In this document: positions 1 to 7,996 of the stretch, in pieces | Numbering within the stretch: position 1 is the stretch's first letter | How the letters are laid out: each line of letters opens with the position of its first letter | NCBI RefSeq assembly: GCF_021647475.1 | Contig: NZ_JAKIUR010000023.1 | Location: forward strand, 1 to 43,535 | Source of the DNA: Lutibacter sp. | GTDB lineage: Bacteria > Bacteroidota > Bacteroidia > Flavobacteriales > Flavobacteriaceae | Direction: 5' to 3' | Length of the DNA stretch: 43,535 nucleotides | Notes under the pieces: generated by a model | Database searches by the model: none | What the model was told of the DNA's origin: nothing | The model's input: the letters and a program-made list of their open reading frames with translations, nothing else | Translations under genes and position numbers: made by a program

Positions 1-66
1 CAAGAATATCTCGAACATCATCGTAATCCATCTAACTTGGATAATGATAATATTATTTTGGAATAA
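1..66 (+). other. Possible 3' tail of an upstream gene
   Basis: Frame 1 is open from the window edge and reads 21 residues to a TAA at 64-66. This may be the end of a gene lying to the left. It is in the same frame as the histidine kinase that starts at 127, so it could also be the remains of that kinase's missing N-terminus, separated by the TAA and by a TGA at 91-93. It is too short to assign to a family. Confidence 0.25.
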
Positions 67-126
67 GAATTTCATTCTTTACATTTTTTTTGAACCTATG
101 GATTTTCAATCCATAGTGGTTTAGTT

Positions 127-1752
127 ATGTTTGGTATTTATATAGAAATTGGCTCATATTCAAAGGCTTGGGAAGCAATAAGAACACGAGATAATGTGCT
201 CTCTAATACACAAATTCAAAATTCATTTTTTGATTCATTTAAAAAGATAAGGATTAATGACTTGGCAAGAATTTATTTAGAAACAAATAAATATAATGAA
301 GCAATTGAGCAATATCAACAACTAATTGAAATAGCCAAAAAGGATAATAATTTATTTTATGAAGCAGGTACTAATAATAATCTTGGATTGGTTTATTTAA
401 GAATGCATAAACCAGATAGTGCAATCACTAATTTTAATCAATCTATTTATTTTTGGAACAAATACCTTAAGGTAATAAATTTTCCATCTGTAAGAGATCG
501 TATGTTTTTGGATATAGTAAAAAGTAATATTGGGCAAGCATATAATGATAAAGGAGAATATCAAAAAGCAATACCATTGATTAGAAATTATATTGATATG
601 AATATTAAAATTAACGAGGGTGACGGTATAGTTATTGGTTTAAACTCGTTAAGTCAATCTTATTTGGGTTTGCATCAACCAAAAAAAGCATTAGCATTAT
701 TGGATAGTGCTAATTATTTGATGAAAAAAAATAAGTCTGTTTTTGGTATTAAAAACACATATCAAAATAAAGTAAAAGTATATGAGTATTTAGGAAATAC
801 AAAAAAAGCCTATTCGTATTATAAAAAGTTAGTTGCATATAACAACTCAAAGGATACAATAGAAAATACGAAAAGAACAGCCATTTTAGAGGTAGTTTAT
901 GAAGTTGAACAAAAAAACAAACAAATTGCTAATCAACAAATTCGTGTAATAGAAGCTGAATCTAGCAGGAAATTTCAAAAAGACAGACAAAAACTTTTAA
1001 TAATAGGTATGCTATTGATGCTCGTTATTGTTATTGGTTTACTATGGAATGGCATTCAAAAAAGGAAAAAAACAAGAATACTTAAAGAAAAAAGCGATCG
1101 GATTGAGGAACAAAACGACATTATAGAAAAAACATTAGTTGAAAAAGAAACCTTATTAAAAGAAATTCATCATCGTGTTAAAAATAATTTGCAACTAATT
1201 TCTGGAATGTTAGAATTACAATCTTCAAAAATTAATGATGATGACGTACGTGAGATAATGGAACAAGGGCAAAATAGAATAAAATCTATGGCATTAATCC
1301 ATCAACAACTTTATGAAAGTGAAGATTTAGGTGAAATTGATTTTAAAAAATATGTCATCCAATTAACCAACGATATCATAATAACGGTAAACGATACTAA
1401 TAAAAATATTGGTATTGTTTTAGATAGTATAGATTTTTCGTTAGATATAAATACCGCAGTTCCTATGGGGTTAATTATTAATGAATTAGTCGTTAATGCT
1501 TTCAAACACGGGTTTTCAAACAAAAAAGAAGGAACGATTACCATTACGCTTAAAGCTTTAGAAGATGAATATTATCAACTAACAATATATGATAATGGAA
1601 ATGGATTACCTGCAAATTTTAATATAAATAATACCAATTCATTAGGTTTACGATTGGTAAAAGGGTTAAGTCGTCAAATTGGTGGAAGCTGCGAGTTTAA
1701 AAATGGAACAGGTACAACAGTTATAATTAAATTTAGAAATGACAATAATTAA
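127..1752 (+). CDS. TPR-containing sensor histidine kinase (HisKA_2 type)
   Basis: Sensor kinase that probably phosphorylates the LytTR regulator encoded 11 bp downstream. Residues 1-240 are TPR-like helical repeats, followed by a short coiled coil and one membrane segment at about 288-308. Next comes a HisKA_2 dimerisation box (EIHHRVKNNL, phospho-acceptor His348/349). The HATPase domain has an N-box around Asn453 (NELVVNAFKHG), DNGNGL at about 489 and a GLRLV G-box. No signal peptide is visible and the start falls inside a TPR-like helix, whereas relatives usually begin with a signal peptide and more TPRs. The gene may therefore be N-terminally shortened, or a different start may be used. 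The kinase call is firm; the signal sensed is unknown. Confidence 0.85.
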   Translation: MFGIYIEIGSYSKAWEAIRTRDNVLSNTQIQNSFFDSFKKIRINDLARIYLETNKYNEAIEQYQQLIEIAKKDNNLFYEAGTNNNLGLVYLRMHKPDSAITNFNQSIYFWNKYLKVINFPSVRDRMFLDIVKSNIGQAYNDKGEYQKAIPLIRNYIDMNIKINEGDGIVIGLNSLSQSYLGLHQPKKALALLDSANYLMKKNKSVFGIKNTYQNKVKVYEYLGNTKKAYSYYKKLVAYNNSKDTIENTKRTAILEVVYEVEQKNKQIANQQIRVIEAESSRKFQKDRQKLLIIGMLLMLVIVIGLLWNGIQKRKKTRILKEKSDRIEEQNDIIEKTLVEKETLLKEIHHRVKNNLQLISGMLELQSSKINDDDVREIMEQGQNRIKSMALIHQQLYESEDLGEIDFKKYVIQLTNDIIITVNDTNKNIGIVLDSIDFSLDINTAVPMGLIINELVVNAFKHGFSNKKEGTITITLKALEDEYYQLTIYDNGNGLPANFNINNTNSLGLRLVKGLSRQIGGSCEFKNGTGTTVIIKFRNDNN

Positions 1753-1763
1753 AATAAGACATT

Positions 1764-2522
1764 ATGGCAAATAAAGATAAAGTAAGAGTCTTAATTGTTG
1801 AAGATGAATATATTACTATTGAAACATTAACGTTGGTTCTTAAAGAAATGAATTGTGTTGTCTCTGGAGATGCGATGAGTGCAAAAGAGGCCATAGCTAT
1901 TTTAGATAAAGGAGAAACTGATTTAGCCATTCTTGACATCAATATTAAGGGAGATAAAGATGGTATTTGGATTGCACAACAAATACAAGAAAAATACAAT
2001 ATCCCGTTTATTTTTCTAACAGCCTTTGGAGACAAAACCACTGTTCAAAGAGCCATTGAAACAGGTCCTTATGGTTATTTAGTAAAACCATTTACCAAAG
2101 TAGATGTATTCACTTCAGTAGAGGTTGCACTAAATAATTTTGAAAAGCAAAATACAGCAATTGATAAAAACGAATCAAAACCTTCAGAAACTGGAATTTC
2201 CTTTGCTGTTAGAGATAGTATTTTTATTCGTGATGATTATATGTTTGTGAAACTATTTATAAAAGACATCTTATTTATCAAGTCAGATAAAAATTATTTA
2301 GAAATACATTTGGCTAACAAAATGCATTTAGTAAGAGGTAAAATGTCTGATTTTATACATAATTTAACTAAAGAAAAATTTCTGCAAGCACACCGTTCTT
2401 ATGTTGTAAATATTGAAGCTGTTGATTTAATTGGTGCTGGATTTTTGAAAATCGGGAACATAGATATTCCTCTAAGTACTAAATATAAAGAGGAATTAAA
2501 AAAGCGTATCACGATGTTTTAA
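1764..2522 (+). CDS. LytTR-family response regulator
   Basis: DNA-binding response regulator of 252 residues. The receiver domain (about 6-125) has all catalytic residues: acidic pair Glu13/Asp14, phospho-acceptor Asp58 (AILDIN), Thr86 (FLTA) and Lys108 (VKPF). The C-terminal part (about 155-250) is a LytTR domain, with the signature FLQAHRSYVVN and the beta-rich I-F-I-K-S-D-K-N-Y segment. It lies 11 bp after the histidine kinase gene, so the two are very likely co-transcribed and form a cognate pair. HisKA_2-LytTR pairs are common in Bacteroidota. Target genes cannot be deduced here. Confidence 0.9.
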   Translation: MANKDKVRVLIVEDEYITIETLTLVLKEMNCVVSGDAMSAKEAIAILDKGETDLAILDINIKGDKDGIWIAQQIQEKYNIPFIFLTAFGDKTTVQRAIETGPYGYLVKPFTKVDVFTSVEVALNNFEKQNTAIDKNESKPSETGISFAVRDSIFIRDDYMFVKLFIKDILFIKSDKNYLEIHLANKMHLVRGKMSDFIHNLTKEKFLQAHRSYVVNIEAVDLIGAGFLKIGNIDIPLSTKYKEELKKRITMF

Positions 2523-2781
2523 TGGTTTTTTGGTTTAATTACCCAGCGTTCAATATAGAATAAGAAAGAAATTTTACAACATAATTTTTATTTAACATAA
2601 TAACTGAAGTCAGAATCTTTAAATGGCATCATATCATTTTGGTAAAACAATAAGGTGAAAAGAGCGTAATATTTTAGGGACCTTGTAGCAAGTATTATAA
2701 GGAACTTAATTTATCATTTCAATCGATTTACAATATCGCCACATAGAATTCATCCTAAAATATAGTGAATGAGCCGTAATT

Positions 2782-2869
2782 GTTTCCAAAATTATATGCA
2801 GCCTTGATTTTTGTTTCTTTTTATCAAGAAAAAAAGATAAGAATAATGAAAAAAAGCTTATTTGGAAAC
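2782..2869. repeat. Nested inverted repeat
   Basis: Outer arms GTTTCCAAA (2782-2790) and TTTGGAAAC (2861-2869) pair perfectly. Inside them CTTGAT (2803-2808) pairs with ATCAAG (2823-2828). The arrangement suggests a structured intergenic element or an old terminator remnant. No known family is assigned. Confidence 0.5.
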
Positions 2870-3019
2870 GAAATTTAAGCAAGTGTTTAGAAATTTTTAT
2901 TTTCGAAAATTTTAAACTGTTGTGCCAGCATAACGAGAATATCCTGAAAACTTTTTAAACGAGAATATTCAGTAATATTCAAAACAAAATTATGAGACTA
3001 AAAGGATTGCTTTTTTTGG

Positions 3020-3108
3020 CGTTGGCAAGCGGCTGCAAATTGTGGTTTAAAAACAATTGCATTAGCAATTTTGTTTTAAGCAAACAATCGAGCGTTTGGC
3101 AGCGGCTA
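3020..3108. repeat. Direct repeats flanking a long imperfect hairpin
   Basis: GCGTTGGCAAGCGGCT (3020-3035) and GCGTTTGGCAGCGGCT (3093-3108) are near-identical direct repeats. Between them an imperfect hairpin of about 21 bp per arm (3040-3060 with 3065-3087) closes on the loop ATTA, with a perfect AATTGC/GCAATT stem next to the loop. The element is visibly richer in G and C than its surroundings. It resembles dispersed intergenic elements of flavobacteria, but identity with a known family is not shown. Confidence 0.5.
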
Positions 3109-3616
3109 TTTTACATAACGGCTAATTATAGCTACAAATTAATAAACGAGAACTCTCTTTAGAATCGCATATTTGAAATTTTCTAAACCCAAGTACTAAA
3201 TATCGTAATGAAATAGAATGCTTCTGGGATATTTAACATAATATTCAATTATAACTATCAAATGGATAAACCACTATAAATACAAAACAATACATTTGTA
3301 TTATAATTTATATTATGTTAAATAGATTAATTATGCTTGGTGAAACCAATAGCTACACTACAATACGTTTTTGAAATTAAAAACCGTTTTTATATAAAAA
3401 AACTTAACCTTAAGTTTAAGTAAATCTTACTAATAAAATTAAAATTAAATTTACCCCAAAATCGTTTAAATCTTAATCGTATTTCATAAATTTTTACTTG
3501 ATACCAAATAATTATCTTTTTATAATTAATTCAATTGCTATCAAATATTATTTATATCATAAAAATTAAGTTATTTTATATGAAAACGGCACTATTTTAA
3601 AGAACTTATAAGCCTT

Positions 3617-4093
3617 TTATCTCAGCAATTTTTTTGATTTATTCATTTTCATAACTTTTAAAATAAGTTCAAAAATCTGTTGTTTCATGTATTTTAAATT
3701 ATCCTTATAGTTCTCTACTTCTATTTTTAACAGTGTATGATTTTTTCTAATTTCTTTCTGCTTGGTCAAGTATATTCCTTCTGTTAAAAGGGATAAATTA
3801 ATGGAATGAGCTTTAATAGATTTTGTTAGTTTTTCATTTAAACTAATTTCATGTGCTACTCCATTTAAATACATTTTTGCATCATTAAAGTTTTTTGAAT
3901 TGCAAATTTCAATAACATGCTCGTCTATTAGCTCTTTTAAAAAAAATAATTCTGTTTTTATAAAATCAATTTCTAACAACCATTTCTGTGTTTTTTTATG
4001 TAAATATTCAAAACTATTGTAAATAATTGGTTCTTTTTGCTTAGGAATTGTATGTAACATAATATGGTTTTGTTTAAGAATTGTATGTAACAT
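3617..4093 (-). CDS. Hypothetical helical protein, downstream of Hsp20
   Basis: Not recognised. The 158-residue product is rich in Lys, Glu, Leu and Ile, has no signal peptide or membrane segment, and looks alpha-helical throughout. It lies 70 bp downstream of the hsp20 gene on the same strand, so it may share that promoter, subject to a hairpin between them. The 5' end carries a 33-bp imperfect tandem duplication that includes the start codon, so residues 1-11 (MLHTILKQNHI) are echoed by residues 12-22. ATG codons at 4093 and 4060 are therefore both possible starts, and the shorter version gives 147 residues. The context suggests a stress-related role, which is inference only. Confidence 0.6.
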   Translation of the reverse strand: MLHTILKQNHIMLHTIPKQKEPIIYNSFEYLHKKTQKWLLEIDFIKTELFFLKELIDEHVIEICNSKNFNDAKMYLNGVAHEISLNEKLTKSIKAHSINLSLLTEGIYLTKQKEIRKNHTLLKIEVENYKDNLKYMKQQIFELILKVMKMNKSKKLLR

Positions 4094-4116
4094 TTTATTT
4101 ATTTTAGTAAAAATTA

Positions 4117-4154
4117 GAAAACCGAGAAATAAATTAGATTACTCCTCGGATTTC
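4117..4154 (-). terminator. Candidate terminator or attenuator hairpin
   Basis: On the minus strand a 10-bp stem with one mismatch (arms 4145-4154 and 4117-4126, containing CCGAG/CTCGG) encloses an 18-nt loop and is followed by a T-rich run. It lies between hsp20 and the downstream hypothetical gene and could end or attenuate transcription there. Confidence 0.5.
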
Positions 4155-4163
4155 ATTTAAAAA

Positions 4164-4607
4164 TTAGGCTATTTCAATTATCTTTCTGTGTTCTTCATTT
4201 TTTAAAACTACTAGTTTTTCCAAATGAATCCTTAGAACACCACTATTATACTTAGCACTAATTTCCTTATTTAAGTCAATACTATTTGGTAAAGTAAATG
4301 ATCTTTCAAATGAGTTATAATAAAATTCATGCCTTGTGAATTTTTCCTCATTTTCTTTCAATTCATTTTTGCTTTCCGCTGAAATTATTAATACATTTTC
4401 ATCAATTGACACATTAAAATCTTTTTTACCAAATCCTGGTGCAGCTACTTCTATTTCAAAATTCTTTTCGTTTTCTATTACATTTATAGATGGTATCCAA
4501 TTATTTTTTGAAGTCAACTCATCTGTAAAAATTGGATCTAGATGCAACATGTCAGGAAAAAATTGATTAAACATTGGAAAACGTCTGTTAAATTTTATAA
4601 TTGACAT
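4164..4607 (-). CDS. Small heat-shock protein, Hsp20/alpha-crystallin family
   Basis: ATP-independent holdase chaperone of 147 residues. The N-terminus MSIIKFNRRFPMFNQFF is typical of Bacteroidota Hsp20 proteins. The alpha-crystallin domain starts at NWIPSINVIE, contains the VAAPGFGKKDFNVSI strand-loop, and ends with the GVLRIHLEK motif. An in-frame ATG eight codons upstream (4631) is possible, but I prefer 4607 because family members start with MS-[LI]-[VI]-K-F-N-R-R-F-P. The promoter region carries a -7 octamer and two FNR-type palindromes, described separately. Regulation by the neighbouring receiver-Crp protein is likely but unproven. Confidence 0.9.
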   Translation of the reverse strand: MSIIKFNRRFPMFNQFFPDMLHLDPIFTDELTSKNNWIPSINVIENEKNFEIEVAAPGFGKKDFNVSIDENVLIISAESKNELKENEEKFTRHEFYYNSFERSFTLPNSIDLNKEISAKYNSGVLRIHLEKLVVLKNEEHRKIIEIA

Positions 4608-4644
4608 AATTAAATTATTTAAGTTGAACATTATTTAATACTTC

Positions 4645-4710
4645 TAAAGTTAATTGTTATTATTAAAAAATGCAATGATTGAAATCAATAAATTTATTGA
4701 TTGTTATCAA
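4645..4710 (-). promoter_or_regulatory. hsp20 promoter with two FNR-type boxes
   Basis: On the minus strand, TAACTTTA (4645-4652) is one base off the Bacteroidota -7 consensus TAnnTTTG and lies 20 bp from a TTG (4673-4675). Upstream are ATGATtgaaATCAA (4675-4688), 9 of 10 to the FNR/CRP-type consensus TTGATnnnnATCAA, and TTGATtgttATCAA (4697-4710), a perfect match. Their centres are 22 bp apart, two helical turns. If transcription starts about 6 nt past the octamer, the proximal box is centred near -42, the class II activator position. Confidence 0.7.
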
Positions 4711-4722
4711 CTAAAGCCTAAA

Positions 4723-5772
4723 CTACTGTACTTCTTTTAGTTTTTTTTCATCAAGAATTGTTACACTTTTTTTTGTTAAACTTATTAGTTTTTCATTTTT
4801 AAAATCGTGGAGTGTTCTTATAAGGGTTTCTTTAGCAATACCAATAGAGTCAGCTAAATCAGTTCTATTTATTGTAATTGTTGTTCCGTTTTTTATAGGA
4901 AAATTATGATTAAAGTACCCTAAAGTTTCAGCAGTTTTTTTCCGAACGGAAGCATATGCAAGAAGAATAATTTGTTTTTTTAATTTTATTAAATCATTCA
5001 CAATAACATCCATAAAATTATATAAAATTTTATTATTTTTTTGAATTGCAGTTAGAATTTCTTCTCTACTAATTTTATAAATAAATGTAGAAGTTACAGC
5101 TTTCGCATTTTCACAATGAGGTTTGTTTTTTATAAATGAAGTATAGCCAAAATATTGTTCTGAGGTAAAAAAACTTATTATAAATTCTTTACCATTATTA
5201 TCAGTTTCATACGTTTTTACGGTTCCATTTTTTATTAAAAAAATATGATTGCTTTTATTTCCAGCACAATAAATGGTTTCATTAGGATTAAAATGATATA
5301 GCTTTTTTACAGATAGTATCTTATTTAATTCCTTATGTATCAATAATTTATCTGGTTTTTGATATAAATGTGATTTTTTATTTTGTAATGAAAATACTTC
5401 TACTCTATTTAATCTTAATTTTATTATTTTAAGAATTTTATATTTTTTTTGAGTAGTACTAATTACATCATCAGCCCCAAAATCCATAAGGGTTCTAATA
5501 AGAGTTTTTGTTGCTGTGTTTGCTATAAAAACAAAAGGAATAGTTCTAAGTTTAGATTGACTTTTATAATTTTTAAATAGTGCTAAACCATCTTCAATTT
5601 CCGGTAAATAAATGTTAGAAAGTATTAAATTTGGAAAAAAGGAGTTTATAATGGCTAAACCAGAAATTTGGTCGTTGGCAGTTTCAACCTCATAATTTGC
5701 TAGAGAAAGTAATTCTTTTATACTATTTTTTTGTTTTTCGTTGCTATCTATTAATACTATTTTAGGTTTCAT
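4723..5772 (-). CDS. Receiver domain-Crp/Fnr fusion transcription regulator
   Basis: 349-residue regulator. Residues 1-125 form a CheY-like receiver fold, 150-265 a cyclic-nucleotide-binding-type beta roll (FLIKNGTVKTYETDNNGKE), and 275-340 a Crp-type winged helix. The recognition helix reads GIAKETLIRTL, keeping the Glu (315) and Arg (319) that contact DNA in Crp/Fnr proteins. The receiver is degenerate: the phospho-acceptor is Asn53 (LILSNIYLP), the acidic pair is Asp9-Ser10, the conserved Thr is Ala84 and the conserved Lys is Thr106. It probably does not work by Asp phosphorylation. There is no N-terminal Fnr cysteine cluster. It lies directly upstream of hsp20, with a similar box in front of its own gene, suggesting autoregulation. 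Confidence 0.85.
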   Translation of the reverse strand: MKPKIVLIDSNEKQKNSIKELLSLANYEVETANDQISGLAIINSFFPNLILSNIYLPEIEDGLALFKNYKSQSKLRTIPFVFIANTATKTLIRTLMDFGADDVISTTQKKYKILKIIKLRLNRVEVFSLQNKKSHLYQKPDKLLIHKELNKILSVKKLYHFNPNETIYCAGNKSNHIFLIKNGTVKTYETDNNGKEFIISFFTSEQYFGYTSFIKNKPHCENAKAVTSTFIYKISREEILTAIQKNNKILYNFMDVIVNDLIKLKKQIILLAYASVRKKTAETLGYFNHNFPIKNGTTITINRTDLADSIGIAKETLIRTLHDFKNEKLISLTKKSVTILDEKKLKEVQ

Positions 5773-5831
5773 AACTAACTGTTTTAAAACTTGTGATTTT
5801 TTACTGAAACCACCAATTTTGATGTAATTAT

Positions 5832-5875
5832 TAAAGTTACAAAAGATAGAAATGATATCTAATGATAAATATCAG
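5832..5875 (-). promoter_or_regulatory. Regulator promoter with FNR-like box
   Basis: TAACTTTA (5832-5839, minus strand) is identical to the -7 octamer of hsp20. ATGATaaatATCAG (5862-5875) matches TTGATnnnnATCAA at 8 of 10 positions. Its centre is 29.5 bp from the octamer edge, exactly the spacing seen at hsp20. This supports control of both genes by the same Crp-type protein. Confidence 0.6.
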
Positions 5876-5893
5876 ATAGCTATAAAATTGAGA

Positions 5894-7870
5894 TTAATAA
5901 TTTAATAAATCATTTAGTTCTTTATGAAGTTTGTTTTTAGGTAAAAATTGTTCTTCCAATTTTTTAGCAAAAGGAATAGGAGTTTCTATACTTGCCACTC
6001 GTTTTACTGGAGCATCTAAATATTTAAAGCAATGCTCATTTATTAAAGCTGAAATATCTGAAGCAATTCCACCAAACAAAGTGTCTTCTTGTAAAATTAA
6101 AGCTTTTCCAGTTTTTTTAACGGAATTATAAATGGTTTCTGTATCAAGTGGTTGTAACGTTCTTAAGTCAATGAGATCGGCATTAATTTTATTATTTTTT
6201 ATTTCATCTAAAGCCCAATGCACGCCAGCTCCAAAGGTTATAATACTTACCTCATTTCCTTCATTTAAAACGATAGCTTTACCAAATGGAATGGTGTAAT
6301 AATTTGTTGGAACATCCTGATAAATAGACCGATACAATGCTTTGTGTTCAAAAAATAGTACAGGATTTGGATCTTCAATGGCAGTTGCTAATAATCCTTT
6401 TGCATCAAATGGAAATGCAGGATACACTACTTTTAAACCTGGTGTTTTGGTAAACCAGGCTTCGTTAGTTTGGCTATGAAAAGGTCCGGATCCAACTCCT
6501 GCTCCGCAAGGCATTCGTAAAACTACATCTGCATTTTGAGCCCATCGATAAAATGATTTTGCCAATAAATTAATGATTGGATTAAATCCAGAAGTTACAA
6601 AATCAGAGAATTGCAATTCTACTACCGATTTAAATCCGTTAATAGATAATCCGTAAGCAGATTCAATAATTGAAGATTCACAAATTGGTGTATTTCTAAC
6701 ACGTTCAGCACCAAATTGTTCTAAAAAACCTTTTGTTATTTTAAAAACTCCACCATATTCAGCAATATCTTGTCCCATAATAACTAAATTAGGAAAACGC
6801 TCCATGCTTTGTTTCAATCCTTTAGAAATAGCATCTACAAATCGAATATTATCTACTGAATTGCTTGGTTTATCTTTATTTACATGATTTGATGGTGCAT
6901 AAACATCTTTTAATTCTTCTTCAATGGTTGAAGTAGTTTCCTTCTCGGCAAAAGCAATTTTTAAGTTTTTACTAATTTCTTCAACAATTTCATGTTTATA
7001 AATTACTTCTTGTTCTTCTGTTAAAATATTTTCGGCTCTTAAAAAAGCTTGATAATTTTCAATAGGATCTTTTAAAACCCATTTTTCAAGTAAATCATGT
7101 GGAACATATTTATTGCCACTCGCCTCTTCATGACCTCTCATTCTGAAAGTTTTAAAATCTAGCAATATTGGTCTTGGATTTTTTCTAACACTTTTAGCAA
7201 GTTCATTCACTTTTTTGTGGACTTCCAAAATATTATTTCCATCAATAATATAACTTTCCATACCATAGCCAATACCTTTATCTGCAATGTTTTTACAGTT
7301 AAATTGCTGGCTTGATGGAGTTGATAAACCATATTCATTACTTTCAATACAAAATAATACAGGTAAATTCCATACAGATGCTACGTTTAATGCTTCATGA
7401 AAATCACCTTCACTTGTACTTCCATCTCCACAAAAAACTGCAGTAACTTTAGCTTCTTTTTTTAATTTATAGGATAATGCAATACCATTTGCTATGCCTA
7501 ATTGAGGTCCTAAATGGGAAATCATCCCAATAATATTATATTCTTTTGTGCCAAAATGAAAAGAACGATCTCTACCTTTTGTAAAGCCTCCTTTTTTACC
7601 TTGCCATTGAGAAAATAAACGATGTAAAGGAATATTTCTGGTAGTAAAAACACCTAAATTACGATGCATAGGTAATATAAATTCATCAGAATTTAAACAT
7701 TTTGTAACTCCAGCTGGGATAGCTTCTTGACCAATACCTGAAAACCATTTTGATATTTTACCTTGACGTAAAAGAATGAGCATCTTTTCTTCAATCAAAC
7801 GAGGTTTTAAAATTAGTTTGTATAATGCTATTAATTCCTCATCGGAATAACCCTGGCGATTAAAAACCAT
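5894..7870 (-). CDS. 2-oxoacid dehydrogenase E1, fused alpha and beta subunits
   Basis: Thiamine-diphosphate-dependent E1 component that decarboxylates a 2-oxoacid and transfers the acyl group to the lipoyl E2. Branched-chain 2-oxoacids are the likely substrates. The alpha half (about 1-320) has the ThDP motif beginning GDGSTSEGDFHEAL and ending near IESNEYG. The beta half (about 340-658) starts at VDNIRFVDAISKGL, with GQDIAEYGGVFKIT and the PCGAGVGSGPFHSQ segment. Alpha/beta fusion in one chain of about 660 residues is common in flavobacteria. No E2 or E3 gene is next to it. The exact substrate cannot be read from sequence, so no symbol is given. Confidence 0.85.
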   Translation of the reverse strand: MVFNRQGYSDEELIALYKLILKPRLIEEKMLILLRQGKISKWFSGIGQEAIPAGVTKCLNSDEFILPMHRNLGVFTTRNIPLHRLFSQWQGKKGGFTKGRDRSFHFGTKEYNIIGMISHLGPQLGIANGIALSYKLKKEAKVTAVFCGDGSTSEGDFHEALNVASVWNLPVLFCIESNEYGLSTPSSQQFNCKNIADKGIGYGMESYIIDGNNILEVHKKVNELAKSVRKNPRPILLDFKTFRMRGHEEASGNKYVPHDLLEKWVLKDPIENYQAFLRAENILTEEQEVIYKHEIVEEISKNLKIAFAEKETTSTIEEELKDVYAPSNHVNKDKPSNSVDNIRFVDAISKGLKQSMERFPNLVIMGQDIAEYGGVFKITKGFLEQFGAERVRNTPICESSIIESAYGLSINGFKSVVELQFSDFVTSGFNPIINLLAKSFYRWAQNADVVLRMPCGAGVGSGPFHSQTNEAWFTKTPGLKVVYPAFPFDAKGLLATAIEDPNPVLFFEHKALYRSIYQDVPTNYYTIPFGKAIVLNEGNEVSIITFGAGVHWALDEIKNNKINADLIDLRTLQPLDTETIYNSVKKTGKALILQEDTLFGGIASDISALINEHCFKYLDAPVKRVASIETPIPFAKKLEEQFLPKNKLHKELNDLLNY

Positions 7871-7940
7871 TAATATTTAATTTTAGTTAGTAGTTGGAAC
7901 ATTTTTTGTTCAAAAAATCAAATGTAATTGATTTATAAGG

Positions 7941-7981
7941 ATAAAAAAAAGCCTTAACAAATTTTTGTTAAGGCTTCTTTT
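7941..7981. terminator. Bidirectional-looking intrinsic terminator
   Basis: A perfect 10-bp stem, GCCTTAACAA (7951-7960) with TTGTTAAGGC (7965-7974), closes on a 4-nt loop and has A and T runs on its two sides. It lies just past the Lrp-type gene on the minus strand and would separate it from the E1 gene further downstream. Confidence 0.85.
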
Positions 7982-7996
7982 AAATAAGGTCATTTT

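Larger units (their letters stand above)
2523..3616. other. 1.1-kb spacer without a convincing gene
   Basis: This stretch separates a plus-strand operon end from a minus-strand operon end. I find no gene with family similarity. It holds a nested hairpin (2782-2869) and a GC-richer direct-repeat/hairpin element (3020-3108), listed separately. AACGAGAATAT occurs twice (from 2939 and 2958), and AACGAG again near 3147. One 56-codon frame (ATG 2992 to TAG 3162) begins like a lipoprotein signal (MRLKGLLFLALASGC), but it runs straight through the repeat element, so I do not call it a gene. The segment 3163-3616 is AT-rich with nothing recognisable. Confidence 0.6.
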
